Source: Solanum dulcamara (taxonomy: Eukaryota; Streptophyta; Magnoliopsida; Solanales; Solanaceae). Taken from it: a DNA stretch of 64,000 bases. Shown here in pieces: positions 36,946-46,382 of this stretch. The DNA lies in NCBI RefSeq assembly GCF_947179165.1, contig NC_077237.1:16081523-16145522 (forward strand). The letters are read 5' to 3'. Every line of letters begins with the position of its first letter. Position 1 is the first letter of the stretch. The position numbers and the translations under genes were made by a program. The notes beneath the pieces were generated by a model. The model was given only the letters and a program-made list of their open reading frames with translations. It did no database searches and was not told the DNA's origin.

Positions 36946-37502
36946 TCTTGTAATCCTCTTCATATTTTTCTTGAATGACGATTGATCAAAAATATGAAGA
37001 GTTTCATCATTTAGGTTTTAAAAGGTTTAAAGAGAATATGTAGAGAAAGTATTGCAATTTTGAGTTAGGTTTAAATTAAAAATGAGAATTGCAACAGCGG
37101 AGTTGTAAAAGGTTTTTAAATTTGTTCCATTACAGCACAGTGTAGAAAATTCAAAGTGAAGTGACGGTTTGGAGAGAATATGAAGAGTTGCAACTTTTAG
37201 GTTTTGAAAAGGTTTGAGAGAATATAAAGAATTGCCACTTTTTAATTTGGAAAAGGTTTTAAAGATTGTGTTATTTGTTACCACATATATATGTTGCAAC
37301 ATATGAGTCATATGCTGCAATAGATGCAATTTTAATATATTAATTTTTGACTGAATAAAAGCTTAATGCTTATTGGGCCTAGCCTAAACTCTAAAAAACA
37401 AAATAATCAAAAGAAAAGGCTCAATCGGCCCTATATGGACCATTATATATATTTATGAAAAACATACTTGATTGAATGCTTTTTAAAAATTAATTACTGA
37501 TT
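36946..37502. repeat. 5' flank of the F-box remnant with imperfect direct repeats
   Basis: Blocks of the type aggtttt-aaaggttt-agagaatat occur near 37012, 37170 and 37197-37255. A TTGCAACA motif cluster lies at 37281-37330 (atatgttgcaacatatgagt). No frame that looks coding; the frame at 37027-37329 is a shadow of the repeats. Confidence 0.4.
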
Positions 37503-37835
37503 TTAGCGATATTTTTTATTTATTATCATTTATAGCAATATATAGCAATACTATGATAAAACTACACTTGTATTAAAAGTGAATTATGCATACAATATAA
37601 ATGTATTATAAGTGTTTTAAAATATAAATTATGTTTGTGTAGTAAAAAACTAACATAATGTATTGTAAGTCTATTAAAGTATGTGATAAATATATTATCC
37701 ATCTATAAAACTTGTATTATATATGTTTTATAAATAGTTCTCTGCAATATGTATTAAAACTGTATTATAAATGTATTATAAGTGTTCAGTGAAAATTTTT
37801 TTATTGTTATAAATGGTAAATATTTTCTTAATATT
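37503..37835. mobile_element. MITE-like element with degenerate inverted ends
   Basis: The left end (tagcgatattttttatttat, then atcatttatagcaata) and the reverse complement of the right end (aagaaaatatttaccattta, then taacaata) are alike over about 30 bases. The interior is AT-rich with repeated tgtattataagtgtt. There is no clear target duplication. Confidence 0.35.
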
Positions 37836-38870
37836 GTATATTTATGTAAGTTTCCCAATATTTATTTAGGATTGTGTTGTTTTTTCCTAAATTCCTAATT
37901 TCCTTTTTTGCCTATTAGCGGAATAATGTTCTCTCCTTGATCGAATCGCCGCTTCTGTTTCCTTCTTTGCTCGCTCTTCTGTTATATTGAGCTACCAGAA
38001 GTAAGTAAAAATCAATATTTGAGTAAAGAGAGTACATTTCATTTGTAGAATGATAGGCTAACTCTTCCTTTTCACTTTTGTGTGAGCTTCCCTGTGTTTT
38101 GTTGATGGTTGTCGTCTTGTGGACGTGTGATACTAGTGTTTCCAGGTGAAGCAGAGAAGTAAACATGGTGCTCCAATCTTCCTTCCCTCCAGTTATATCA
38201 CTACTCCGTCCATGTTTAGTTGTTTATATCTGACCTTGCAACCTCCTTTTTGCTTGAAGTCCTTTTTGTTGGCTGATGATGTATATTAGGCATTTTAATT
38301 CTTCATTTTTTTATAAATGTATATATGTAAATAAGTTGTTATATTGGACAATTATCACAGAAAATTCATATGTTCCACCAGTTGACACATCCGTTGAGGT
38401 AGATTACTATCCTATCTATATATGTTGCTACAGATGATCACATGGATGTCATATGTTCCAACAGATATAACATTTATTGGAATATATTTTTATCCATTTC
38501 TAATAGATATAATAGATAACACATAGTTACAGCAGATTACACATCTGTAACAAAATAAAACATAACTTCATTAAAATACATCCTTAACTAAAAAAATAAG
38601 ATCGTTAAAATTCAATGATAATTATGGAGTATTTCAATTTGGGCATGTAAGTAACGACATATTCCATTGTTACTAAAAATATTTGTGGTGAAGGTATACG
38701 AATCTCATTCTTCATAAGGTTAAGATCAATTCTTTGGTATACGAGTGCATTAGTTGTGAATTAAGTCTATACCATTCTCCTATCACAAAGTTAAGTTGAA
38801 AGTATTTTTTCGATTTAGTTTCGAGCTTAAGTTTAAACTAAGGTCAACTTCAGATAATCATATCTCTCAG
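37836..38870. other. Intergenic, with scattered TTGCAACA/TTCCAACAG motifs
   Basis: No gene I can support. 38371-38560 contains several diverged tgttccaacagat and gttacagcagat motifs related to the minisatellite that follows. The minus frame at 37915-38166 has no recognisable domain. Confidence 0.4.
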
Positions 38871-39228
38871 CACATGCTTTATCTGTTGCAACACGTGATT
38901 TATTTGTTGCAGCATATGACCCATCTGTTGCGATAGGTAATGCTACTGTTGCAAATTTGATTAGTCATATGTTGCAACACATGCCTTTATTGTTGCAACA
39001 TATAAATCATTTGTTGCAACATGTAAGGCAACTGTTGCAAATATGGTTAGTCATCTATTGCAGCACATGCCTTATCTGTTGCAACATATGACTCATCTGC
39101 TGCAATGGATACGACAATAGTTGTAAGAACGGCTAGTCATCTATTGCACCACATGCCTTATCTGTTGTAATATATGACTCATCTGTTGCAACATTTAAGT
39201 CATCTGTTGCAGCAAGTAAGACAACTAT
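38871..39228. repeat. 21-bp minisatellite with an 86-bp higher-order repeat
   Basis: About 17 units end in (c)tgttgcaa. Most are 21 bp, and every unit with the ttagtcat-type start is 23 bp. The order cacatgcc / catatgac / catgtaag / atatggttag returns every 86 bp (21+21+21+23) from about 38957 on, giving roughly four higher-order copies, the first with one extra unit. Each junction contains TGTTGCAACA or a variant, a 10-bp palindrome. Confidence 0.9.
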
Positions 39229-40232
39229 TAAACCGCGAATGTAAATTATTGAAAAATATACAGGTATATCCAGATGAATAATTGAAATCAAAAAACTATT
39301 ATTTTACTTACCAAATCACTTTATGGAGTAATATCAAGTGATATAGAATAAAATCTGGCTCAATGATTAGCTAAATGAACCATCAAAAATAGAAGAAGAA
39401 GAAACAACCAATAACAATAACGACGAACAACAAAACAATAAGAGGAACAAGAAGAACGAAACGAACGAATGAAGAAGAAGAAGAAGCAAGGAAAGCCTTA
39501 AAATGGTAGTTTTTATAAAAAAAAATTCCTTTTGGGTTCCCTCCCTTTTTAGTTAAAATTAGGATTTTAGTTTTTTTACCATTTTTAATATAATGGACCA
39601 AAATGTCAACTTAAAAACTTGAAGGCAACTCCCACACATCCCTCGTAATTCCTTAATCCTTAATTGCATATTTGTCACCTACACTTAATTAAAATAACTT
39701 GAGTCACTATAATTTAATTTTCACACTTTTTTGTCACCCTTATCTAAAATAACTTCAACTTCTTCAAGAATCTAGCTATTAATAGTGTTGGACTAAGTTC
39801 ATTCCCACGTCCTACATCTAATTTCAGTCAGTTAAATTTAAACCTAGGGCTTTAACTCAGGTTTTTCTTTAATTTTGAGTTTTCTATTATTCCTTATTAT
39901 TGAATTTGAATCCCTATCGTTGAAATTATGATTCTTTATGTGATTCTCATTCTTGATTGTTGTTCATGCTTATTTTTCACACTAGTTTTTCGGCACGTGC
40001 GTCTTACGCGTATATTATTATTATATTATAAAAATAAAGTATTGAGTGAAGACTTATATATATATGACTAATAGCGCAACCGTAGTAATGATCCTCCCCC
40101 ATCCTTTCAAGGACAACTTTATAACAAAGATGTTTACATGAATTCATGGTTATCAAATTTGAAGAAAAGAAGGCCATAATTTCATGCTCGTTAAACCATA
40201 ATTGGCTTCCACACAAATTTAGTTAACTTGCA
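39229..40232. other. Intergenic; purine-rich simple repeat, nothing else recognised
   Basis: 39394-39487 is an A-rich stretch of gaa and caa triplets. The rest is AT-rich with no frame that resembles a protein. The minus frames at 39383-39601 and 40004-40216 have no recognisable motif; the second lies downstream of the GA-oxidase fragment and does not continue it. Confidence 0.4.
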
Positions 40233-40569
40233 TTATATCAAAATTTCACCACAAAAAGGAGTAGCCAATACGTGAGTAAAGAGGGTTGGATCATTGGAAA
40301 TAGTATTGGATGTTTGATAGATAGACAAAGGGTTGGTATGAAGAAGCAAATATTCAAGTTTTCCATAATCTCCATTGAAGCCTTGCAGCCATATCCATAG
40401 GGATTTGCCGGTCCAGCACGTTGTGTTTGGGAAGCCGGTTTTGAGAATAAGCCATAGATTTCATCTTTCATGCTTTGATCATGACATGTTGAGGGACACC
40501 ATGGTTGATGACTTTGACGAAACCCAAGTTTTCCGAAGCGGTATTTCTATGAATAAGCACATCGAATAG
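40233..40569 (-). pseudogene. Gibberellin 2-oxidase-like exon fragment, frameshifted
   Basis: GA 2-oxidases are cytosolic 2-oxoglutarate/Fe(II) dioxygenases that inactivate gibberellins. Three minus-strand pieces in different frames read in family order: NLGFVKVINHGVP (about 40530-40490), [20 protein letters not shown] then PANPYGYGC (40471-40385), and [20 protein letters not shown] then TISNDPTLF (about 40380-40265), ending in TAA at 40233-40235. The HGVP, FGYG-like and EYLL motifs fit the N-terminal half of GA2ox. At least two frameshifts and the missing Fe-binding half (HxD...H) make it a dead fragment. Another class of 2-oxoglutarate dioxygenase is possible but less likely. I see no flanking duplication that would explain how it got here. 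Confidence 0.65.
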
Positions 40570-40779
40570 GAGCGTCGGTTGGATTTTTGTACGCTCGGCA
40601 GTTTGTTAATTTTTTTGAAGCAACAAATAGCTTATTAGGTTTTAAAGTTAGAAAAGGTATTTTAGTAATTTAACTTTTTAATTTAGGGGTTCATACTTTT
40701 AAGGTAGTATAGATATAGATGAACCCTATTTAGATAAGAGTTGTTTGGAAATTTTATATTGCTATATATTTGTAAACAA

Positions 40780-41925
40780 TAAATTTTCGAGCTGAGAAAA
40801 ATAAATAATCAAGACCGAAAAATTGGAGTAACAAAGTGTAATATTTGATTTCAAAATGTAATGCGTGTTACAATCTCTATGATAATCCTCTGATTCTTCA
40901 AATAATATGAAACACATTGAATTTGAATTTGATTTAGAGTCAAGGGCTTGAATAGCTTGATCTTGAATCTTCGTCTTCAAATTTGGATTTGAATTATTCA
41001 TCACGAACACTTGTATGGTTATGACGAATAGTAAATATGAACAAGTAACTTGATCTTGATTTTCTTGATATTTTTCTTCGTTCTTGATCTTGAACTTGAT
41101 TACTTGAACTTTGTAGCTTTGTAGAGAATTTGTGGTCTTTGATTCGCGAGCTCTCTTCTTGCTTCTTGTTCTTCAAAAAAAAACCTATGAGAATAATGAG
41201 GACCCCTATTTATAGTTGTAGGGAGTGGTATGAGGGTGCGATTTGATTGGTTGGTTTGAACTGACCAATCAGAATTTTTTGGTGAAGAGTTTTAATTTGA
41301 TTGGTCAGAACATGTCACATATACATGTGACATTATTCTAGTGGCTCATTTAATTTGACTTAGTTTGCCACATAACTTTGACATGTGACATGATTTTAGT
41401 GGCTTAGTTAATTTGACTTGGATTGCTACCTAACTTTGGCACATGGCATAATTCTAGTGACTTATTTAATTTAACTTGAATTGCCACATAACTTTGACAC
41501 GTGGCATAAAAGTGGGCCTCTAGGATGAGATGATATCGGGCTTAATAAAGTGGAGTCATCTTTATAGCCCAAATCAATGAATTTGAATTTTTAATTAAAT
41601 CCACATTTATTGGACTTAAATAATTGACCCAATTTTATTAATCCAAAATATTTATTTGGACTAATATATCTTGAATTTAATATAAATTGAATCATTCTAT
41701 AAATTTATATTTAATAAATTTTAAATGATTACAATATTATGCATTGTTTTTAGTTAAAGTAAAGTTCAAGTATTTCAAAGTTATTAATTGAAGAAGAGCT
41801 TTAAGGGAACTTGATTGTTCCAAATGCGTTACTTTATTTTGAAAACAACATGGCTACTTTTAAAAAAGCATTATCAATTTTGAGAAAGAAATTTCAGTCA
41901 GTTAAAGTTTAGTTTAATTTAGTTT
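40780..41925 (-). repeat. Probable copia-type LTR, reverse orientation
   Basis: On the minus strand a TATA box (CTATAAATAGG, about 41206-41216) is followed by a leader rich in caagaagcaagaa and atcaagatcaag, as in several plant copia LTRs. No coding region follows on either side and the ends are not defined. The minus frames at 40762-41176 are leader sequence. Confidence 0.4.
41341..41513. repeat. 58-bp tandem repeat, three copies
   Basis: Units start with gtgrcttatttaatttrac at 41341, 41399 and 41457, then ttgccacataactttgacac and gtggcat. Spacing is exactly 58 bases. They lie just upstream of the TATA box of the LTR at 40780-41925 (minus strand), a position where enhancer-like repeats often occur. 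Confidence 0.85.
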
Positions 41926-42895
41926 TAAAAATAAAAAATCTTGCGCATAAACTCCAAGTATCAGATTTTCAGTTTTCCCTAAAGTGGGACATCTTTAAAG
42001 TTATTGAACATAGTGCATGTTTTGGGAGAAGTATTAAACACTTACTTGAGTACGAGTTAAGATAACTCAAATTCCATAACTTGCGCCACCAGCGTAGATA
42101 GGATCGTATCTCTAGTTTTGACGACTCCTTACCCAGCCTCAGTGGGGGCTTTTTAGATGGATCCATAAGTTAAGTTAGTGTCCTATACTCTGGAACGGTA
42201 TATGCGTGGGATATATGTTGTATCATTATGAGGCTCATAGTGATGGTTATCGATTAGAAAAACTCCCTAAGAAGTAAAGTTATTATTTTTAGAGTATATA
42301 TATATTGCATTATCTCAGTTGTAAAGCTTTACATATTTTATCTTACATTCATGTTTTACATTTCAGTCAACTTATTATCAGTGTTCCCTTTCAGTTCAAT
42401 TATTGTTTCGTTCAGCCTTATTGCATAATGTACTGACGTCTTTTGAAGCTGCATTATTTTATGATGCAGATACAGGTATTCAGAATCATCAATAGGCGCA
42501 CCATTGAGATCATATGTCATCAGCCCTTGATGAGACCTCCTTGCTTTTTGGAGGACTCCACTTCACTTATACTTTCAGTTTTAGTAGTTCCTTTTTGGGT
42601 AGCCATGAATTTTGTTCCAATACCTGTCTTTATTAATTAGAGGCTTCATGGACAAAGTTAGAGAGTAAGTTCAGTTATTTTAGTATGATGTTTAAAACAT
42701 TATTTCATATTATATTCAGTTAATTTCAGACAAATGCATGAGTTTTACCTGAAGTATTTTAACTGCTCATCTTTTAAAGCTTTTGCATTCATATTTAGTC
42801 TTCCACTCATTAGTCAGCCAAGATAAGGATTGGCTTGGACCAGCAATGATTTTCGAGTGTTGACCATACCTAGAATGTAGACTCGGGGCATTACA
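41926..42895 (+). repeat. Gypsy-type LTR remnant
   Basis: The end (tagactcggggcattaca) and stretches such as ttgcataatgtactgacgtc fit a gypsy LTR on the + strand. No primer site follows, and the left edge is not defined. Confidence 0.4.
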
Positions 42896-43340
42896 GTCAC
42901 GAACTGGCCTATGGTTATCTGTTGAATCATGTGTTCGAGCACTTCAACATCACACTTGGGAAAGGAACTGCTGCAATCAAACATGCTTTCTCCCTTAACA
43001 CTCATATTGAGTTTGAATGCATTTCAAGAAGGACAGACAACAAGTCCAAGTCCCAAGTATCAAATCTCTTAGAACAACAAGAAATTAAAGACTGAAAGAA
43101 GATTTGGAGAAAATGATTGCTACATTGGCCTAGTGCGATGTTAAGATAACAAGGTAGAAAGCCAGCCTACAAGAGGCACAAGTTCAGGGACCTGGTACTA
43201 TTGACACCTTGCAGAGTGAAGTTGGTGCATTGAAGGCCAGAGTTGAAGCCTTAACTACTGAAAATGCAGGTCTCCAAGGAAAGGTGAAGGATCTTTGTAG
43301 GCAGCTGTTGAATGCTTATGCAGCGAAAATGATTGCATGA
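42896..43340 (+). pseudogene. Decayed Sirevirus-type envelope-like/coiled-coil protein remnant
   Basis: The + strand reads YLLNHVFEHFNITLGKGTAA and, after stops, DTLQSEVGALKARVEALTTE then NAGLQGKVKDLCRQLL (43204-43310), a heptad-type coiled coil. Such a globular part plus coiled coil is found in the extra 3' frame (often called envelope-like) of plant Sireviruses, which are Ty1/copia elements. Position supports this: a Sirevirus polypurine tract and LTR start follow 400 bp later. Frameshifts and stops make it dead. Confidence 0.5.
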
Positions 43341-43750
43341 CCTTGCTTCCTCGATTCTTGGCCCCTGACCCTCCCCCTTCCTAGTCCTCGTGTGTTCATA
43401 CCCAACACTTTCTTTTTGACTGGTAATTTTGGTTCTCTTTGTATTTAATTTGCAGTTTTTGTGATGTCAACATTATGAATGATGAATGCTATGCCTTTGT
43501 ATCTACTATATTTCTTCTTGTCTTTTATGCTTGTGTATTCATGTTAAGTATTGTCCCAGTGGCTATGAATTTGCTCAAATTGCATGTATGCTTGCTTGGT
43601 TTACTTTTATTTTTTTATGATGTCAAAAGGGGAAGAATGTATTGATACAGGTTAAATTAGTTCTATTCTCGGGATTAGGTCACATTGATAGGGGGAATGT
43701 GTGACCAGAATTATAATCAATAGGGGAAACAAGCTGATATAGTTTATCAT

Positions 43751-43765
43751 CAAAAAGGGGGAAAA
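43751..43765 (+). other. Polypurine tract of a Sirevirus-like element
   Basis: catcaaaaagggggaaaa (about 43748-43765) precedes TGTTATATTTT. The catcaaaaaggggga form is the usual end of Sirevirus interiors. A similar purine tract (aaaaggggaagaatgtattg) lies at 43625. Confidence 0.65.
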
Positions 43766-44515
43766 TGTTATATTTTAAAGTTTTAATGATTTAAAAAATT
43801 ATGAAATCTGGTAAAGAGACTTGATCCCTCAAGTGATGGTTGTCCAGTACGAGTCAATGGATATAGCTGCCACACTTGTTGTGGTAGGTGGACACAAAGC
43901 TTACTAGGTTTTCTTTTTCATCCTATATTGGATACTTTGACAAGAAACAACCTAGTTTTTGCAATCAAAAATATTCAAAGCAAAATCCATTTTTCTCCAG
44001 GAAGAACGTTACTCAACTTAACTAGGGACCTGATCAAGTGTTGTTGTGTCTTTTGTTGTATTTGAGTATTCCGTCATGTGCTCTTACATTGTAATATTTA
44101 TTCCTATGATATAAAGGAACTTAGATCATTTCAATTGTATCTTTGTGAAGTTGAGTTCATGGCTAGAATTACCAGTGGTGTGTTTGATTGAAGTTTATGT
44201 TAACTAGAGGTAGTTAATATAGAGGATAATAGAGTTATTGTTTAGTTCTGTCTTGTAATAGAGGTGTTACAAGTTGTAGGGTTAAAGAGTTTAATCCATT
44301 TGCGATTACTGGAGTCTATAGTCATAAGTTGCTTAAAGATAGTGGAAGTTGTTGAGAAATCTTGTGGGACAAGTCGTGTTTTTCCCTTCCCTTGAGCAAG
44401 AGGTTTTCACATAAACATTCTTGTTCATTACTTTAAGCTTTTTGTTCTTCACTGTTCGTAATATTGTCAGGGGACCTAATTCCTTTACTTGTGGTAAATT
44501 CATATAAGTCAACAC
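43766..44515 (+). repeat. Sirevirus-like LTR
   Basis: It starts TGTTATATTTTAAAG after the polypurine tract. The second half has the typical block actggagtctatagtcataa, then cccttgagcaagaggtttt. The right edge is set at about 44515 (gtcaaca) and is approximate. The minus frame at 44333-44515 is a shadow. Confidence 0.55.
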
Positions 44516-44993
44516 GACGAAAAAGGATCATTGAAGGAGGTTACTTATCATTTAATTGCATAACTTGTGTTTCAAATGGACTGATCATCAATTTTTAGCT
44601 GTTCAAATGATTTGATAACTTATGCTTAGCAGGGCATATATTCTTTGTAGATAAAAAGCATAACTTGTGGAATATTATGATGTAAAAATATAAATTTAAA
44701 CCTCGCGGAAAAGTATTTGTCTTGAGGGACAAAAATTAAAGATCAACACAAAATAGAAGCAAGATTGCAATGAACCGTTAGTCATATAAAAAGATGCAGA
44801 CAAACGTACTAGATTTAAGCAGCAATTCTTGCTTGGCTTCCAAAAAAAATGTAAATTATATGCTACTATGGGAAATATCTGACAAAATCATAATCAATAA
44901 AACATTAGTATTTGACTAACTAAAGTTGTAATATCATCATATAAAATGTAGAATGAGTAGTTAATAGTATATTGCAACTATCTTGACTAGGAC
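44516..44993. other. 3' flank of the TIR-NBS-LRR gene
   Basis: No gene. This AT-rich stretch lies downstream of the TNL stop codon (TGA, complement of 44994-44996) and would hold its 3' untranslated region and polyadenylation signals; I cannot assign those with confidence. Confidence 0.4.
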
Positions 44994-45548
44994 TCAGGCA
45001 TGGCTTTTTTCAGCGAGTATATTGAGTTGATATGCTCTATTGAAACTCTTTTTGGGTACTATTCTATCGAGACTCCATCTCTCCTCTCTTCTGTTCACCT
45101 GATCAGAATGATCCACGAGTGCTGGAAATGATTCAACTTTACCATTTTGGTCTGAATATAACAGATGGATCCCTAACTTCTTTACTGTTTTTTCTTTGGC
45201 CTCCTCGAAGATTTCCATCTTTTCTCCGCCTTTCATCTGGCCTCCAAAAGGTTCTTGTAAGTAAGATATGTAAAGAACACATGATAGTTCTGCATGTCCA
45301 GCACGTATTTCATAATCATAATGCCAGTGGAATCTTGAATACATTTTTCCAACAATGCCAATGCTCAGGCCACGCGGATGGAAACCTCTTGAAGAGGGTG
45401 TGTTGACACCCTTGCGAACACACCAGACTATCATTCCTAAAAACCTATACTCCATATGTGTGGGCATAGTGAAGTAGATAGACGAAGATGTTACTTGATT
45501 GCTGCACCAATCTAGAAGCTCATTGCTTTGGAGATAAATTTCTAAGTA
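44994..45548 (-). pseudogene. TNL last exon: post-LRR domain
   Basis: This exon follows a small intron (45549-45635, 87 bp, GTTAGT...AAACAG). It begins YLEIYLQSNELLDWCSNQV and runs for about 184 codons to TGA. The start (a P/L-x-W-F/C-S-x-Q region) and the later GVNTPSSRGFHPRG and SCVLYISYLQEPF pieces resemble the C-terminal jelly-roll/Ig-like post-LRR domain of TIR-NBS-LRR proteins, which helps recognise the effector. The exon itself is open throughout. It is joined to the LRR exon part at 45636-46032 in the same frame. Confidence 0.7.
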
Positions 45549-45635
45549 CTGTTTCATAAGAAAAAGAAACAAGATCACCAATACGATAGGAGGGAGAGGG
45601 GGAGAAAGAGAAAGAAAGAATGAAGAGAGACTAAC

Positions 45636-46032
45636 CGGTAGAGAAGGTCCACTAAAGAAGCCTTCGTTGAACGGATTCTGCAGAGAAGTACATTTAAGCA
45701 TGTTGATCCGCCTTATAGAAGGGAGGTTGTCCAACCCTGTAATGTGGACCAACTTCTTGCAATTTGCAATTTCAAAAGTATGAAGATATACCAAATTTGA
45801 TACTGACGGAAGTGTTTGAAGATTCTCAGAGTCATTCAAAAGCAAGTACGTCAAGAATCGTAACTTAGAAAAATCAAAGGGTAGACAGAGGAAATTGTTG
45901 CAACTCAAATCTAAATATCTCAAGGAGGTTAAACTCCCAATATCCCTAGGAATATCAGCCTCGGAGAAACCACAATATCTAAGGACTAAAGTTGAAAGAA
46001 AACTCGGCAAGGATTGTATGTGATGGACTCTT
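45636..46032 (-). pseudogene. TNL LRR exon, downstream half
   Basis: The minus strand reads HHIQSLPSFLSTLVLRYCGF, then DIPRDIGSLTSLRYLDLSCN and KLRFLTYLLLNDSENLQTLP, about five leucine-rich repeats of the plant TNL type (LxxLxxLxLxxC/N). It ends at the donor at 45635. Its upstream half lies 4.6 kb away at 50623-51044: copia element 1 is inserted between them, with CTCTT at 46028-46032 and 50618-50622. Leaving out the element and one CTCTT joins the two halves without changing the frame. Confidence 0.9.
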
Positions 46033-46288
46033 TGTTAGAAAATGAGATTTTCTATATAGTCTTTTAGTCTAATAGTGTCCTCTATTAAATATTTTGTTTG
46101 GTTTGTAAAGGAAAGGTAATCCTTGTTTTATGGAATTTGTTTTGTAAGTGCTTGACTAGGTACTCTACTTACTTTTTTTTCAAAAGGCTTTTATAGCTAT
46201 GTGTCTAAGCCTTATGTAATATGTTATTTTTGAATGAAAAGAAGTTCCGTAAAAACCTTATTTCTCTTATAAGTTTAAGAGTATAACA
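46033..46288 (+). repeat. Copia element 1, left LTR (256 bp)
   Basis: It starts TGTTAGAAAATGAG and ends GTATAACA, with the target duplication CTCTT before it. By eye it differs from the right LTR at about nine bases and one short indel, so this copy is clearly older than element 2. Confidence 0.95.
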
Positions 46289-46289
46289 G

Positions 46290-46301
46290 TGGTATCAGAG
46301 C
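46290..46301 (+). other. Copia element 1 primer-binding site
   Basis: tggtatcagagc, one base after the LTR end, a perfect match to the initiator-tRNA site. Confidence 0.9.
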
Positions 46302-46382
46302 CCTTCTTCTTGAGGGATCTGTGAAGGTAAGAAACTAAGGTTTTCTCCAGTTCTTCTAGGGTGATAGCTGAGCAGCAGTAAC

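Noticed and set aside
38871..39228. CRISPR-like array of short direct repeats
   Set aside because: The units are contiguous with no unique spacers, and the context is plant nuclear DNA; it is a minisatellite.
45119..45406. 95-codon + strand frame over the TNL last exon
   Set aside because: It is antisense to a clear TNL exon and has no domain of its own.
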